From an uncultured Anaeroplasmataceae bacterium (GTDB lineage: Bacteria; Bacillota_I; Bacilli_A; Acholeplasmatales; Anaeroplasmataceae), in NCBI GenBank assembly GCA_910577745.1, contig CAJTNG010000004.1, positions 50,891-114,890 on the forward strand: 64,000 nucleotides of DNA. The letters run 5' to 3'. The number at the start of each line of letters is the position of its first letter. Position 1 is the stretch's first letter. Below, piece after piece: positions 8,357 through 17,775 of the stretch. The notes beneath the pieces are model-generated. The model saw only the letters and a program-made list of their open reading frames with translations. It had not been told where the DNA came from and did no database searches. The position numbers were made by a program, and so were the translations under genes.

Positions 8357-9931
8357 TTAGGAAATAAGCTGTTTAAGTAACTGTTCAATAGCACCTTTAG
8401 CTAACATATCTTTAAAGTAATTTTCTATAACATTATATAAAACAGTTTGTGTTAAATCCAATCCAAAAATCTTCTCATTATTTAAAATATTTTTTAATTC
8501 ACCTTGATATTCATTTGTATCTATTACATTCTTCAAAATATCCGTCAAATCCTCAAGCATCGGATCTGCACTTCTCTGAAAAGTTTTATGGGCATCATCT
8601 CTACCTAAAAGATAACGACACCAGCCTGCAATAGCCATAGGAATATACTTCAATTCCTCTAATGATAATTTAGAATTAGCGAGATAAGCTTTTATTGTTT
8701 CACCATAGCGTACAGGTATTTTTTGAGAGGTATCTGTAGCAATACGCTGTGGCGTATCAGGAATAGATTTATTAGGAAGACGTTTTTTAATAACTTCTTC
8801 TAAAAAAATTTTTGGATCAATAATTTTAGGATGAACTACAACTTTCATCCCCTCAGCACCGATGCCCTCAATTAATTTTTTCAAGGTTGGATTGTCCATT
8901 TCCTCGGCAATTGAGGTATATCCTAATAAACACCCGTAAACAGCTAGAGCAGTATGTAAAGGATTTAAGCAAGTGGTAACCTTCATAGTTTCAACCTGAT
9001 TAACAGTCTCTCTAGTTGTAAAATATACACCTACACGTTCTAAAGGAGGTCTACCATTAGGGAATGCATCTTCTATAACTAAATACTCACACTCTTCTGC
9101 ATTTACAAAAGGAGCAATAAAGGTCTTTTTAGCTGTGGTAATAGGTGACATATTCTCTAATCCTAACCTATGTAATTGTTCTGCAATGGAGATGGCAGGT
9201 CTTGGGGTAATTTTATCAATCATGCTCCAAGGAAAAGTGATCTTTCCTTCATTCTCTAAATATAGAATAAATTCTGAGGTAACATACTTTTTCTCATACC
9301 AATGTTTAGCAATCGTAAGAATTGCATTTTTAAGTTTTTCCCCATTATGTGAACAATTATCCATACTCACAACGGCTAGCGGATAAGCCCCTTTCAAAAA
9401 TCTTTTATACAAAAGAGATGTAATAATACTCATAACATGCTTTGGATTGGCAGGCCCATTTTTAATATCTTCAGATACTACCCCTAAAAATTCTCCAGTT
9501 AAACTATATAAATTATACCCTTTTTCTGTTATCGTAAAAGAAAGCATTTGTAAACTTGGGTCTATTATGATTTCTTCTAATCTCTTCGTATTAGAAGCTT
9601 GTACCCCTTCAGCAATGGAGCCAATACTACGAAATTGAGGATCTTTACTAGCATATAAAGTTGTAAGTAAAACCAAATTATCATAAGGCTTATAGATTTT
9701 TTCTATAATTTCTTCATCGAAGGTTTCAGCGGCAATAATGCCTCGATCCGTCAGATTTAAATTTAGTAAATCATCCTGTAATCTAGCTATATAACCTCGA
9801 AATATATTTCCTGCCCCAAAATGTAGCCAAATCGGATGTTCACAGGTGGCCTTTCTCATATGTTCTAAGTTATACTTAGGCATTATAATTTCATTTGGAC
9901 AGGCATTTAGATTTTTATAATTAAATTTCAA
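8357..9931 (-). CDS. uxuB: Fructuronate reductase (mannitol dehydrogenase family)
   Basis: NAD-dependent interconversion of D-fructuronate and D-mannonate. The N-terminal dinucleotide-binding region reads HFGAGNIFRGY near residue 40. The catalytic signature is visible as K-V-T-T-C-L-N-P-L-H, giving the Lys, Asn and His of this polyol dehydrogenase family. About 524 residues, normal for UxuB. The start is ambiguous: a TTG at 9931 is 5 nt after AGGTGA, a GTG at 9940 abuts the uxuA stop. Last gene of the operon before the 8291-8336 terminator. Altronate (UxaB-like) specificity is possible, but adjacent uxuA favours mannonate. Confidence 0.88.
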   Translation of the reverse strand: MKFNYKNLNACPNEIIMPKYNLEHMRKATCEHPIWLHFGAGNIFRGYIARLQDDLLNLNLTDRGIIAAETFDEEIIEKIYKPYDNLVLLTTLYASKDPQFRSIGSIAEGVQASNTKRLEEIIIDPSLQMLSFTITEKGYNLYSLTGEFLGVVSEDIKNGPANPKHVMSIITSLLYKRFLKGAYPLAVVSMDNCSHNGEKLKNAILTIAKHWYEKKYVTSEFILYLENEGKITFPWSMIDKITPRPAISIAEQLHRLGLENMSPITTAKKTFIAPFVNAEECEYLVIEDAFPNGRPPLERVGVYFTTRETVNQVETMKVTTCLNPLHTALAVYGCLLGYTSIAEEMDNPTLKKLIEGIGAEGMKVVVHPKIIDPKIFLEEVIKKRLPNKSIPDTPQRIATDTSQKIPVRYGETIKAYLANSKLSLEELKYIPMAIAGWCRYLLGRDDAHKTFQRSADPMLEDLTDILKNVIDTNEYQGELKNILNNEKIFGLDLTQTVLYNVIENYFKDMLAKGAIEQLLKQLIS

Positions 9932-9940
9932 TCTGTTCAC

Positions 9941-10981
9941 CTACTTATCTAATTTATCTAAAGTTTCCCAGATTGCCGTAATGTACATAGCTCCTAAAGC
10001 TCTATCATATAATCCATACCCCGGCTTTGCATCTTCATCCCAAATCATTCTTCCGTGATCAGGACGTATATACTTTGTATATCCTGCATCATGATATCCT
10101 TTTATCATACCAACCATATCCAAAGATCCACATTTTGAATAATGTGCAGACTCTTCAAAAGATTCTTCTCCCACTAACTTAATATTTCTAATATGTGCAA
10201 AATGAATACGATCCATAGCTGCATACTTTTTAACTAATTTAACCATATCATTATCTTTTCGAGTGCCTAATGAGCCAGAACATAAAGTTAGTCCATTATA
10301 ATGATTATCTACTAGTTTTAAAAACCGATCTAAATTTTCTTCACATGTTATAATTCTTGGAATTCCAAAGATAGGCCATGCAGGATCATCTGGATGAATT
10401 GCCATTAATACATCGCATTCCTCTGCAACAGGAATAATTTCTTCCAAAAATAATTTCAAATGGTTCCATAATCCTTCTTCTTTTAATTCTTGATAAGCTG
10501 AAATTAATTCTTTTACTTCTTCTGGTTTATAAGAAGAATCCCAACCTGGTAAAGTAAGTTTTGTAGGATCTAATTTATCAACATCTTCCTTGTAATAAAC
10601 TAGTGCTTCACTGCCATCCTCCAACTTGTGATTAAGTTGACTTCTCGTCCAATCAAACACTGGCATAAAATTATAACAGATGCACTTTACACCATACTTA
10701 GAAAGCAATCTAATATTCTCTTTAAAATTTTCGATGTGGCGTTTATAATCGCCTCTTCTTAATTTGATATCCTCTGAAACAGGAACAGACTCAATCACTT
10801 CCATTTCTAAACCATGAGAAGTAACATAATCCTTTAAATCTTTAATTTCTTGTTCTGGCCATACCTCACCCACTGGAACAGAATAAAGCGCTGTAACAAC
10901 TCCTGTCATTCCAGGAATTTGTCTGATATACTCTAATTTATTCTTATCATCATATCCATACCACCGAAATGTCATCTTCAT
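9941..10981 (-). CDS. uxuA: Mannonate dehydratase UxuA
   Basis: Dehydrates D-mannonate to 2-keto-3-deoxygluconate. It has the TIM-barrel UxuA pattern: an N-terminal FRWYGYDD, then VKCICYNFMPVFDWTRS, the metal-ligand region LMAIHPDDP, LCSGSLG, HFAHIRNIK and YIRPDHGRM with conserved His/Asp. 346 residues, normal for the Gram-positive form. AAGGAG lies 8 nt upstream of the ATG. The gene is 12 nt after the flavoprotein gene. Confidence 0.95.
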   Translation of the reverse strand: MKMTFRWYGYDDKNKLEYIRQIPGMTGVVTALYSVPVGEVWPEQEIKDLKDYVTSHGLEMEVIESVPVSEDIKLRRGDYKRHIENFKENIRLLSKYGVKCICYNFMPVFDWTRSQLNHKLEDGSEALVYYKEDVDKLDPTKLTLPGWDSSYKPEEVKELISAYQELKEEGLWNHLKLFLEEIIPVAEECDVLMAIHPDDPAWPIFGIPRIITCEENLDRFLKLVDNHYNGLTLCSGSLGTRKDNDMVKLVKKYAAMDRIHFAHIRNIKLVGEESFEESAHYSKCGSLDMVGMIKGYHDAGYTKYIRPDHGRMIWDEDAKPGYGLYDRALGAMYITAIWETLDKLDK

Positions 10982-10993
10982 AACAATGTCTCC

Positions 10994-12925
10994 TTACATA
11001 CCTATTTGATTAGCTACATCATACGCTGTTTTTGTGGCAGTGTCAATATTGCAGCCTGCACCTTCAAGACAATCTCCTATATAAGCAACGTTTGCTTTTA
11101 CATTTTTTAAATCTATTTTGTTTTTCTGAGAGGCTAAAGCGTTAATACATATTTCATAAGGTACTTCAACCATAGTGTTTTGAAGCAGGTCTTCACATAC
11201 CACAACTGTCTCTGCAAATTCTTTAATTTTATGATTGGTTAAAACTTTAATATTAAACTTCTTAAATTCTTCTAAAATCGTTGGCATAATGGTATTAGAC
11301 TCTTCTTTAGCAAACTTATCTGTCATTTCTAGAAGTGTAACTTGGTACCCTTTTTGGGCTAAGTATTCTGCCGTTTCAACGCCTACAAGTCCGCCACCAG
11401 CAATTACTATCTTTTGTTTTGCAAGTTCCTTACCTGCAAGAACATCCCAGGCATCTATAGTATATTCAATTCCTGGAATTGGGGGATGTGCATTCTGCGC
11501 TCCAATCGCAACCAATATATCATCAAAGCCTTCTGCTTGTTCTTTTGTGAATTCTTCATTTAGATGAATTGTTATATTCAAATCTTTTATAATCGCAGTA
11601 TAGTAATTACAAATACGTAGCATTTCATCCTTTCTTGGAGGAACTGCCGCAATATTGATTTGTCCAAACAACTGATTACTTTTTTCAAAAACGGTAACCT
11701 TATGACCTTTTAGACTTGCAACTCTAGCTGCTTCAAGGCCAGCAATACCAGCACCTACAATCGCCACGTTATGTATTTGTTTTGCAGGCTCTATGGTGCG
11801 CTTATATTCATAACCATTTTCTGCATTCAATACACAGGATAAAAATCTTCTATTCTGAATCGCATCCGTACATCCTTTATTACACATGATACATCTGCGA
11901 ATTAAATGTTTTTGATTCACTATCGTTTTATTTACAATATCTGGATCCGCTAGAAGTGGTCTACCAAATCCAACATAATCACAAATGCCCTCTTGAAGTA
12001 GTTCTTCTGCCATATCCACATCAATGATTCTTCCTACAGTAGAAACTGGAATAGACACTACAGATTTAATTGCTTTACTTTCTTTCCTCATAAATGCATA
12101 ATCTCTAGTTCCCATGGCAGGAATTGTATCATTCATATTTCCTGTGTGGTTTGCTTGCGCTACATGTAAGGCATGTACACCACGCTGTTCTAATATTTTA
12201 GCAAACTCTATGGCTTCTTCTAACACTAAACCACCCTTGCCTTGGAACGAACCATCCAAACGTCTCGTAACAATAGGCAATTTATATTCTATGGTTATTT
12301 GATCGGATGCACTTTGAATGGCTTCAATAACTTCTAAGGCAAAGCGGATTCTGTTTTCAAAAACACCACCATACTGATCTGTTCTTTTATTTAAAATGGT
12401 AGAACATAAGGATCCAACAAGACGGTCTCCATGCACTTCAATGACATCCACGCCAGCCTTTATAGCTCGATGAATACAAGCCGTTATCTTTTCTAAAATT
12501 TTCTTTAATTGCTCTACTGTAGCTTCATTGATGAAATGAAGCATATCATAGTGTAGTTTTCCAAAAATCTCTTCTTTTGGACGATTTTCTTTAAACATTT
12601 GCATCAATGTTTCCGCATCATATTCTGGATGAAAAATCTGTAATCCTAGTTTACAGTCATATTCATGTAAGGTATCTGCCAAACGCTTAAAAGAATCTAT
12701 TTGTGCATCCATAAATAATTTAGGAGTTGGAGAAAAGGTAGGGATAGGAACAACATCTCCTATCACAATATAGCCGACACCACCCTCAGCTAATCTTTTA
12801 TAAAAATTCAAAGATTGTTCCCCAATAGAGCCATCCTTTTCCTCATACCCTGTCGTTAGCGGTGGGAACATTACTCGATTCTTTAATACAATATTTCCAA
12901 TTTGAATGGGTTCTAGTAGTTTCAT
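10994..12925 (-). CDS. Enoate-reductase-like NADH:flavin oxidoreductase (OYE + Fe-S + FAD/NAD)
   Basis: Multidomain flavoprotein of the 2-enoate / 2,4-dienoyl-CoA reductase type. An FMN TIM barrel (about 1-330) starts LLEPIQIGNIVLKNRVMFPP. A [4Fe-4S] cluster follows, with cysteines spaced C-x2-C-x3-C-x11-C (RRCIMCNKGC, about 345-365). A C-terminal Rossmann module has VAIVGAGIAGLEAA and VIAGGGLVGVETAEYL. The barrel lacks the usual HxAHGY proton-donor segment: the aligned stretch reads EVHGDRLVGSL, about two residues short. The substrate is therefore uncertain. Position between an esterase and uxuA suggests reduction of a group released from the imported glycoside. Confidence 0.88.
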   Translation of the reverse strand: MKLLEPIQIGNIVLKNRVMFPPLTTGYEEKDGSIGEQSLNFYKRLAEGGVGYIVIGDVVPIPTFSPTPKLFMDAQIDSFKRLADTLHEYDCKLGLQIFHPEYDAETLMQMFKENRPKEEIFGKLHYDMLHFINEATVEQLKKILEKITACIHRAIKAGVDVIEVHGDRLVGSLCSTILNKRTDQYGGVFENRIRFALEVIEAIQSASDQITIEYKLPIVTRRLDGSFQGKGGLVLEEAIEFAKILEQRGVHALHVAQANHTGNMNDTIPAMGTRDYAFMRKESKAIKSVVSIPVSTVGRIIDVDMAEELLQEGICDYVGFGRPLLADPDIVNKTIVNQKHLIRRCIMCNKGCTDAIQNRRFLSCVLNAENGYEYKRTIEPAKQIHNVAIVGAGIAGLEAARVASLKGHKVTVFEKSNQLFGQINIAAVPPRKDEMLRICNYYTAIIKDLNITIHLNEEFTKEQAEGFDDILVAIGAQNAHPPIPGIEYTIDAWDVLAGKELAKQKIVIAGGGLVGVETAEYLAQKGYQVTLLEMTDKFAKEESNTIMPTILEEFKKFNIKVLTNHKIKEFAETVVVCEDLLQNTMVEVPYEICINALASQKNKIDLKNVKANVAYIGDCLEGAGCNIDTATKTAYDVANQIGM

Positions 12926-12936
12926 TTCATTGTCCT

Positions 12937-13668
12937 CTATTTCGTAAAATGTAGTTTAAAAAACTCTGCAATTTCTAAATTCCATAAATCCCAAGTGTGT
13001 CCATATCCTTCTACAATTTTATAGGATACATCTTGACAAATCTCTCTAAGATAAGTATCAAATTCTAAAGATTGTGCATAGATAAAATCTTTATCACCAA
13101 TGGAAAGATATATATTTTTTGGCTCATCCTTTGTATCAATAAATAAGTCTTTTAATGATTTTAATTTTAAAACTTGTTCCAAATCATTATCCGCTCTGGT
13201 TGCCGGAGATAGTGCACAGCATCCCTGATAAAGCTGTAAATGTTCTAAATAATTTCTAAGCGCCCCATATCCCCCCATGGAACACCCCGCAATATATCTT
13301 GGCATTTTTTTAGATAATGCCGTAAAGTTCCCATATAAGAAATCTGGTAATTCATCATTGATAAAATCTGCCCATCGATCTACAGGAGAATAATTTACAT
13401 ACCATTTATTTTCACAGCCTATCATGCATAATGCGATTTTATACTGATCTGCAAGCTGTTCAATAGTACTCCTTTGTTCCCATGCGGTTTTAGATGAACC
13501 GAAGCCTGATAATAAAATCATTAAGGGGTATTGCTTCACTTCATCCTGATAGGGCGTTTTACTTTTATTTTGAATCGTTTCCTGTAAATTCATCGTAGGA
13601 ATATAAACGATTACTTCTGTATTTCTATAAAGCGCACTAGACTGAAATTCTAATATATATCTTGCCAT
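12937..13668 (-). CDS. Alpha/beta-hydrolase esterase (EstD/feruloyl-type)
   Basis: Cytoplasmic esterase of the putative-esterase (PF00756-like) class. The nucleophile elbow is AGCSMGGYG (Ser near residue 122), with an upstream ILLSGFGSS oxyanion region, an acid-bearing SIGDKDF and the final His in VEGYGHTW. There is no signal peptide, so it acts on imported material. I place the start at the ATG at 13668, preceded by GGTGG, rather than an in-frame TTG-type start 39 nt upstream. Typical substrates are acetyl, feruloyl or other acyl esters on sugars. Confidence 0.8.
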   Translation of the reverse strand: MARYILEFQSSALYRNTEVIVYIPTMNLQETIQNKSKTPYQDEVKQYPLMILLSGFGSSKTAWEQRSTIEQLADQYKIALCMIGCENKWYVNYSPVDRWADFINDELPDFLYGNFTALSKKMPRYIAGCSMGGYGALRNYLEHLQLYQGCCALSPATRADNDLEQVLKLKSLKDLFIDTKDEPKNIYLSIGDKDFIYAQSLEFDTYLREICQDVSYKIVEGYGHTWDLWNLEIAEFFKLHFTK

Positions 13669-13735
13669 AAGTTTCCCACCTTTTCTTTTTTTATGATTCG
13701 TAAACATATAAAACTTTTAAATCCTTGCGAATCAT

Positions 13736-13797
13736 AAAAAACAATGAACTCCATAAGGAGAGGATTTTCCTCTCCTTTGGATGTTCTTTTCATTTTT
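13736..13797 (-). terminator. Intra-operon hairpin after the binding-protein gene
   Basis: Strong stem CCAAAGGAGAGGA pairs with its complement at 13751-13780 (one bulged base). An outer AATGAA/TTCATT pairing brings the run of six T immediately after the stem on the minus strand. It separates the substrate-binding gene from the enzymes. It probably acts as a partial terminator, giving excess binding protein, or as an mRNA-stabilising end. Confidence 0.65.
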
Positions 13798-15046
13798 ATT
13801 TCACTTTTCCAGAGATAGCATCTAATGTAGCATCATCAAATAATTTTTGTAATGCACTCACAGAAGTAATACTATCAAATGTAGATTTTCCGAACGTGAA
13901 TCCAGCAGATGCATCGCAAGCTTTATCAAAAGTTGCTTTATCTGTTGCTGTCCAGTATTTTTGGACAATCTTAATTGCATTATTGTTATCTCTAATTGCT
14001 TCTCCACGCATAGCCTTAACAGTTGCTGCTAATACAGCTTCATTAATCGCTGCAAATTTACCGACAAGATAAGGATCATGTGCCACTTTGAATGCAGGCT
14101 TTTCTGCTGAAGAATCAGCAACATACCATTTATCATAATCAGAAACGAAGGCATCTATCGTTCCAAAGCGAGTAGGCTGTCCTAATACACCATAAGTTGC
14201 AAACATATTGATTAAGTAATTGCCATTACAAGTAGTAACCATAGCTGCAGGTTTTTGCATAAATACACCTGTACATTGCTTAATTAACCCATTCATATCT
14301 GCTAAATTATTTGCCATTAATAAAACCTTATCTTTAAGAATAGAAGTTTCAGAATATTCAATCGTCCATTTTGCAGCATCTGCATCTGTATCACCTTTCA
14401 CAGTTGCTCCAAATTCTTCTAAAGCTTGTTTAATGCCTTTCCAACGATACGTCATTTGGTGAGCTAAAGATAAACCATGATAATCTACTGGCCATACAGC
14501 TAGTTTATCTGTTGTTCCTTCAGGTAAAGCAATTTTATTAGAACCCCAATATAACTCAATAAAGTATTTTGTCATTTCATAAGCTTGTTTTTGCTCCTCT
14601 GCTGGAGATGGTGCAATTTCACCAATGAAATAAGGACTATCCTTATATTCATCAAAAACTTCATCTGTTACTGTAGAACCACTATAGGCAATATAAATTT
14701 CTTCATCAACACAATACTCTAATACGCTATCCTTACCATCCATTTCAAAGTTACAGATGATCGCATCACAACCTGCTGCAACTAATTTTTCTGCACAAGT
14801 TTTGTAATATGTAGGATCTTGTCCTTGGAAATTCTCATAAACTAACTCTACACCATACTCTTTTGCTAGAGCTTCCCAATGCTCTTTAAATGCCTTGGTT
14901 TCTCCACCTTCTGTACCAGGTAGTACAAAGCCCACCTTTCCTCCTTCTTCAATTACCTTTCCACCATCTGGAGTTTTATCTCCATTACAACTTGCTAGAC
15001 CTAAAGTCAAAGCTATAGCTGCTGCACCTAACACGAATTTTTTCAT
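13796..15046 (-). CDS. Sugar ABC transporter substrate-binding lipoprotein
   Basis: Extracytoplasmic receptor of the importer. The signal peptide ends in a lipobox LASC, giving lipid-anchored Cys20. The mature part has the periplasmic-binding-protein pattern of the ribose/BMP type: VGFVLPG, then KLVAAGCDAIICNF, YIAYSGST and a hinge region around MVTTCNGNYLINMF. 416 residues. AGGAGG precedes the ATG. Ligand not readable; context suggests a uronate-containing glycoside. Confidence 0.85.
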   Translation of the reverse strand: MKKFVLGAAAIALTLGLASCNGDKTPDGGKVIEEGGKVGFVLPGTEGGETKAFKEHWEALAKEYGVELVYENFQGQDPTYYKTCAEKLVAAGCDAIICNFEMDGKDSVLEYCVDEEIYIAYSGSTVTDEVFDEYKDSPYFIGEIAPSPAEEQKQAYEMTKYFIELYWGSNKIALPEGTTDKLAVWPVDYHGLSLAHQMTYRWKGIKQALEEFGATVKGDTDADAAKWTIEYSETSILKDKVLLMANNLADMNGLIKQCTGVFMQKPAAMVTTCNGNYLINMFATYGVLGQPTRFGTIDAFVSDYDKWYVADSSAEKPAFKVAHDPYLVGKFAAINEAVLAATVKAMRGEAIRDNNNAIKIVQKYWTATDKATFDKACDASAGFTFGKSTFDSITSVSALQKLFDDATLDAISGKVK

Positions 15047-15058
15047 TTTCTTTTCCTC

Positions 15059-16120
15059 CTATTTTTCTTTTTCGTATTTTGCGATTTTATAATTTTTAAT
15101 TTTATTTTTAATAGCTGTAGTCCAACGTGTCCAATTCACCATATACGTTAAAACTGCAAAAATTAAGAACGATACAATTAAGGATATTGTACTGATATCT
15201 ACTCCAAATCTAGCCAATCCTTCCTTAAACAACGTCACACTGAATACACCAAGAACTAGTCCAACCACTTCATTAGAATGCTTAGCAATTAACCCACCTA
15301 AGAAGATTGGAAGGAAGTTTTGCATTACAGCCATTGCCGTTCCTAAATTTGTTGAAACCGTAATTTTTGACTGATTGATAGAGAATATATAAGTATAAAC
15401 TGCAATCAACGCTCCAGCTAATGCATAACAGATTAATGCATTTTTAATTTCATTCACACCAGTATCTACTGCAACTTTTTGTCCATAAAGAATAGATAAT
15501 TTATCATGTCCAAATTTTGAATTTCTCAATGTGATTAACATAAAGATACAAATACCTAAAACGATAATGACCATAAACCAAGGATTCGTAATCATAGGAT
15601 ATAAATCTGGAGCTATACTTCCTGGAATATCCACTGAACCTTTTCCATTTGTAATGACATAGGCAAATCCTTCATAAATCAAACATACACCTAGCGATAC
15701 TACAATTGCAGGAATCTTTAAAAATACAAAGATTAATCCACTGATAAGCCCTAGTACAATTCCATAAATGACACAAAGCAATAAATAGAGTAAAGCAAAG
15801 TTTTGCATTGTCTTATTCGGTAAAGTATTCCACGCCAACACGGCTGCAAGAATACCAACAGCCCCTAAAGAGAAATCCATACGTCCGCTATTCATATTGG
15901 TATTTAATGCGAAACAAGCAATTAATACGGTTATCATTGTAATTAATAAGTTATTGACAATGATAGAATCTCCTATGATGGCAGATCCTGATGACAGACT
16001 ACCTGATACCAAGAATAAAATACCAATGATAGGGAATAAAATGGTGAAAAAGATATCCTTTACTGTCTTTTTATGTTTAGGAGCAATATATTTTTTCTTT
16101 TTTAATATTTTCAATTCCAT
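15059..16120 (-). CDS. Sugar ABC transporter permease (RbsC family), short subunit
   Basis: About 353 residues with eight or more hydrophobic helices. It carries the BPD_transp_2 family segment near the C-terminal third (AMAVMQNFLPIFLGG). The N-terminus is short and basic (about 20 residues with KKKKY), unlike its long partner. I chose the ATG at 16120, directly after AGGTGAT. An ATG at 16135 overlaps the upstream gene and lacks a site. With the 16129-17757 protein it should form a heterodimeric permease. Confidence 0.85.
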   Translation of the reverse strand: MELKILKKKKYIAPKHKKTVKDIFFTILFPIIGILFLVSGSLSSGSAIIGDSIIVNNLLITMITVLIACFALNTNMNSGRMDFSLGAVGILAAVLAWNTLPNKTMQNFALLYLLLCVIYGIVLGLISGLIFVFLKIPAIVVSLGVCLIYEGFAYVITNGKGSVDIPGSIAPDLYPMITNPWFMVIIVLGICIFMLITLRNSKFGHDKLSILYGQKVAVDTGVNEIKNALICYALAGALIAVYTYIFSINQSKITVSTNLGTAMAVMQNFLPIFLGGLIAKHSNEVVGLVLGVFSVTLFKEGLARFGVDISTISLIVSFLIFAVLTYMVNWTRWTTAIKNKIKNYKIAKYEKEK

Positions 16121-16128
16121 ACTATCAC

Positions 16129-17757
16129 CTACCATAACATCTCGATTGCCGGCAATCTGTTGGTACGATTTCCGATTGTATTCACAGAAACTATACCTAA
16201 AAACAGAACACCTTTAACAAAAGATTCGTAATTTGTAATTTCACTAAACCCTGAAACACGTCCAATTGCAATTAGCAAGTAACTAATTAAGCTAGCCGTA
16301 AGACCACCTAATATTGCCGCACTGATTTTAGATTTAGGTCCACCTGTGGTCTGCATTCCACCAAAAACAATAGCCAGGATAACATCTAATCCTATGGTAG
16401 AACAGGAACTCATAGAAATGGTTCTAGAACGTACAATATATAGCATTCCACCCACGCCCACACATATACCAGCAATGAAGAAAGTAATCAATCCTTGTTT
16501 CGTTATATTCACACCGCTATATCTTGAGGAGGTACTATTTGCTCCAATCATCTTATTTCTTCTTCCAACTGGAGTTGATTTAAAGATGAAGGCAGTGACT
16601 AAAAATAAGGCAATGATTACAAGAAAGTAAAACCAGAAGGTATCCAAGTCTTTTATTCCTGTCACCTTTACTGTCTGAGTTGCTGTATTTTCTAATATAT
16701 TTGTCAGGATTGCACTTAATACACTGCTCATCGCAAGTGTTGTAACCATAACTGGTAATTTTAATAAGCTTGCCAACGTGGAATTGATAAGCTCTACAAC
16801 CACACCAACAACAATACCAACAACTAACACCAAGAAGATGTTATGTGTTTGATTCCATATCATAGCTCCTAGACAGGCAGCAAGTGCCGTTCCTCCACCC
16901 AATGACATATCAAAGCTTCGCATGGAATAGATGAATACACCACCTAAAGCAACCGCAATAATGATGGAGCTTCCTTCTAATATCTTTTGATACTCAATCT
17001 TTATGCCACCTATTGCACATACAATGAAATAAATGAGAACAAGGGCTAAGAAACAGAATAGTGAAATTTTAGATAACCAGAAGTTTCTATCTTTCACCGT
17101 TTTTTCAAAAGAGGTTGAACACATTGCTTCCATTTGCTGTGTTCCTAAATCCAAAAGTAGATTATTCTTTCCTCTAATGGTTCTATCTAATTCTATATAA
17201 GCATTTCTAAGATCTAGAATTGCTTTTTTACAATCAATCTCTGCTTGTAATCGGTCACGTGTCAAGGTTTTTAATGCTCTTTTTCGTTTAATATTAATTC
17301 CATTCAATTTTTCCTTATATATAGCTTTATCCTCTTTTTTAGAAAAATCTAAGGTATTCTTCTCTATTTCCAAAGCATTGAGTTGTTCTTTATACTCATT
17401 TTCTACATCTGTCATTTGATTTACATATTTTTGTTTCGTTTTTGAAATGAGATTAGAAACTTCTTCTTTTACAATCTTATGTAAAGCTTTATATTCCTGT
17501 CTTAATTTTTTTAAGGTTGGAATACGAATTTCATCATCCTGCTTTTGAATTGCCATTTGATTTTTCTTGGCTTCCAATATTTCTTTTTTATAGTCTTCGA
17601 ATTGTTGATTATATTTCTTCTTATTTAATTTTTTAATTTTTTGATGGATAGAATTAAGTTTTACTAATCCGTCTTTTCTAAGTTCAGTTAAGGCATTTGC
17701 ATTAGATAAAACTTCTTCACTAAAATTTAATTCCTGAGATATTCCTGTTAAATTCAT
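16129..17757 (-). CDS. Sugar ABC transporter permease (RbsC family) with long N-terminal coiled coil
   Basis: 542 residues. Residues about 1-225 are hydrophilic, rich in Lys, Glu, Asn and Leu with heptad-like spacing and no hydrophobic segment, so a long helical/coiled-coil domain is likely. A normal RbsC-type core of about 310 residues follows: first helix near 229-250, a conserved VALGGVFIYSMRSFDMSLG, and LAIVFGGMQTTGGPKSK. RbsC is about 320 residues, so the extension is the whole length difference. In RbsC topology the N-terminus is cytoplasmic, the side where the ATPase sits. Confidence 0.85.
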   Translation of the reverse strand: MNLTGISQELNFSEEVLSNANALTELRKDGLVKLNSIHQKIKKLNKKKYNQQFEDYKKEILEAKKNQMAIQKQDDEIRIPTLKKLRQEYKALHKIVKEEVSNLISKTKQKYVNQMTDVENEYKEQLNALEIEKNTLDFSKKEDKAIYKEKLNGINIKRKRALKTLTRDRLQAEIDCKKAILDLRNAYIELDRTIRGKNNLLLDLGTQQMEAMCSTSFEKTVKDRNFWLSKISLFCFLALVLIYFIVCAIGGIKIEYQKILEGSSIIIAVALGGVFIYSMRSFDMSLGGGTALAACLGAMIWNQTHNIFLVLVVGIVVGVVVELINSTLASLLKLPVMVTTLAMSSVLSAILTNILENTATQTVKVTGIKDLDTFWFYFLVIIALFLVTAFIFKSTPVGRRNKMIGANSTSSRYSGVNITKQGLITFFIAGICVGVGGMLYIVRSRTISMSSCSTIGLDVILAIVFGGMQTTGGPKSKISAAILGGLTASLISYLLIAIGRVSGFSEITNYESFVKGVLFLGIVSVNTIGNRTNRLPAIEMLW

Positions 17758-17775
17758 CGTAATACCAACACCTTT

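Noticed and set aside
11235-11567. 110-codon plus-strand frame opposite the flavoprotein gene
   Set aside because: Antisense of conserved Rossmann motifs, low-complexity hydrophobic translation, no ribosome site.
13725-14072. 115-codon plus-strand frame opposite the binding-protein gene
   Set aside because: Shadow of a well-supported lipoprotein gene; runs through the terminator and has no ribosome site.
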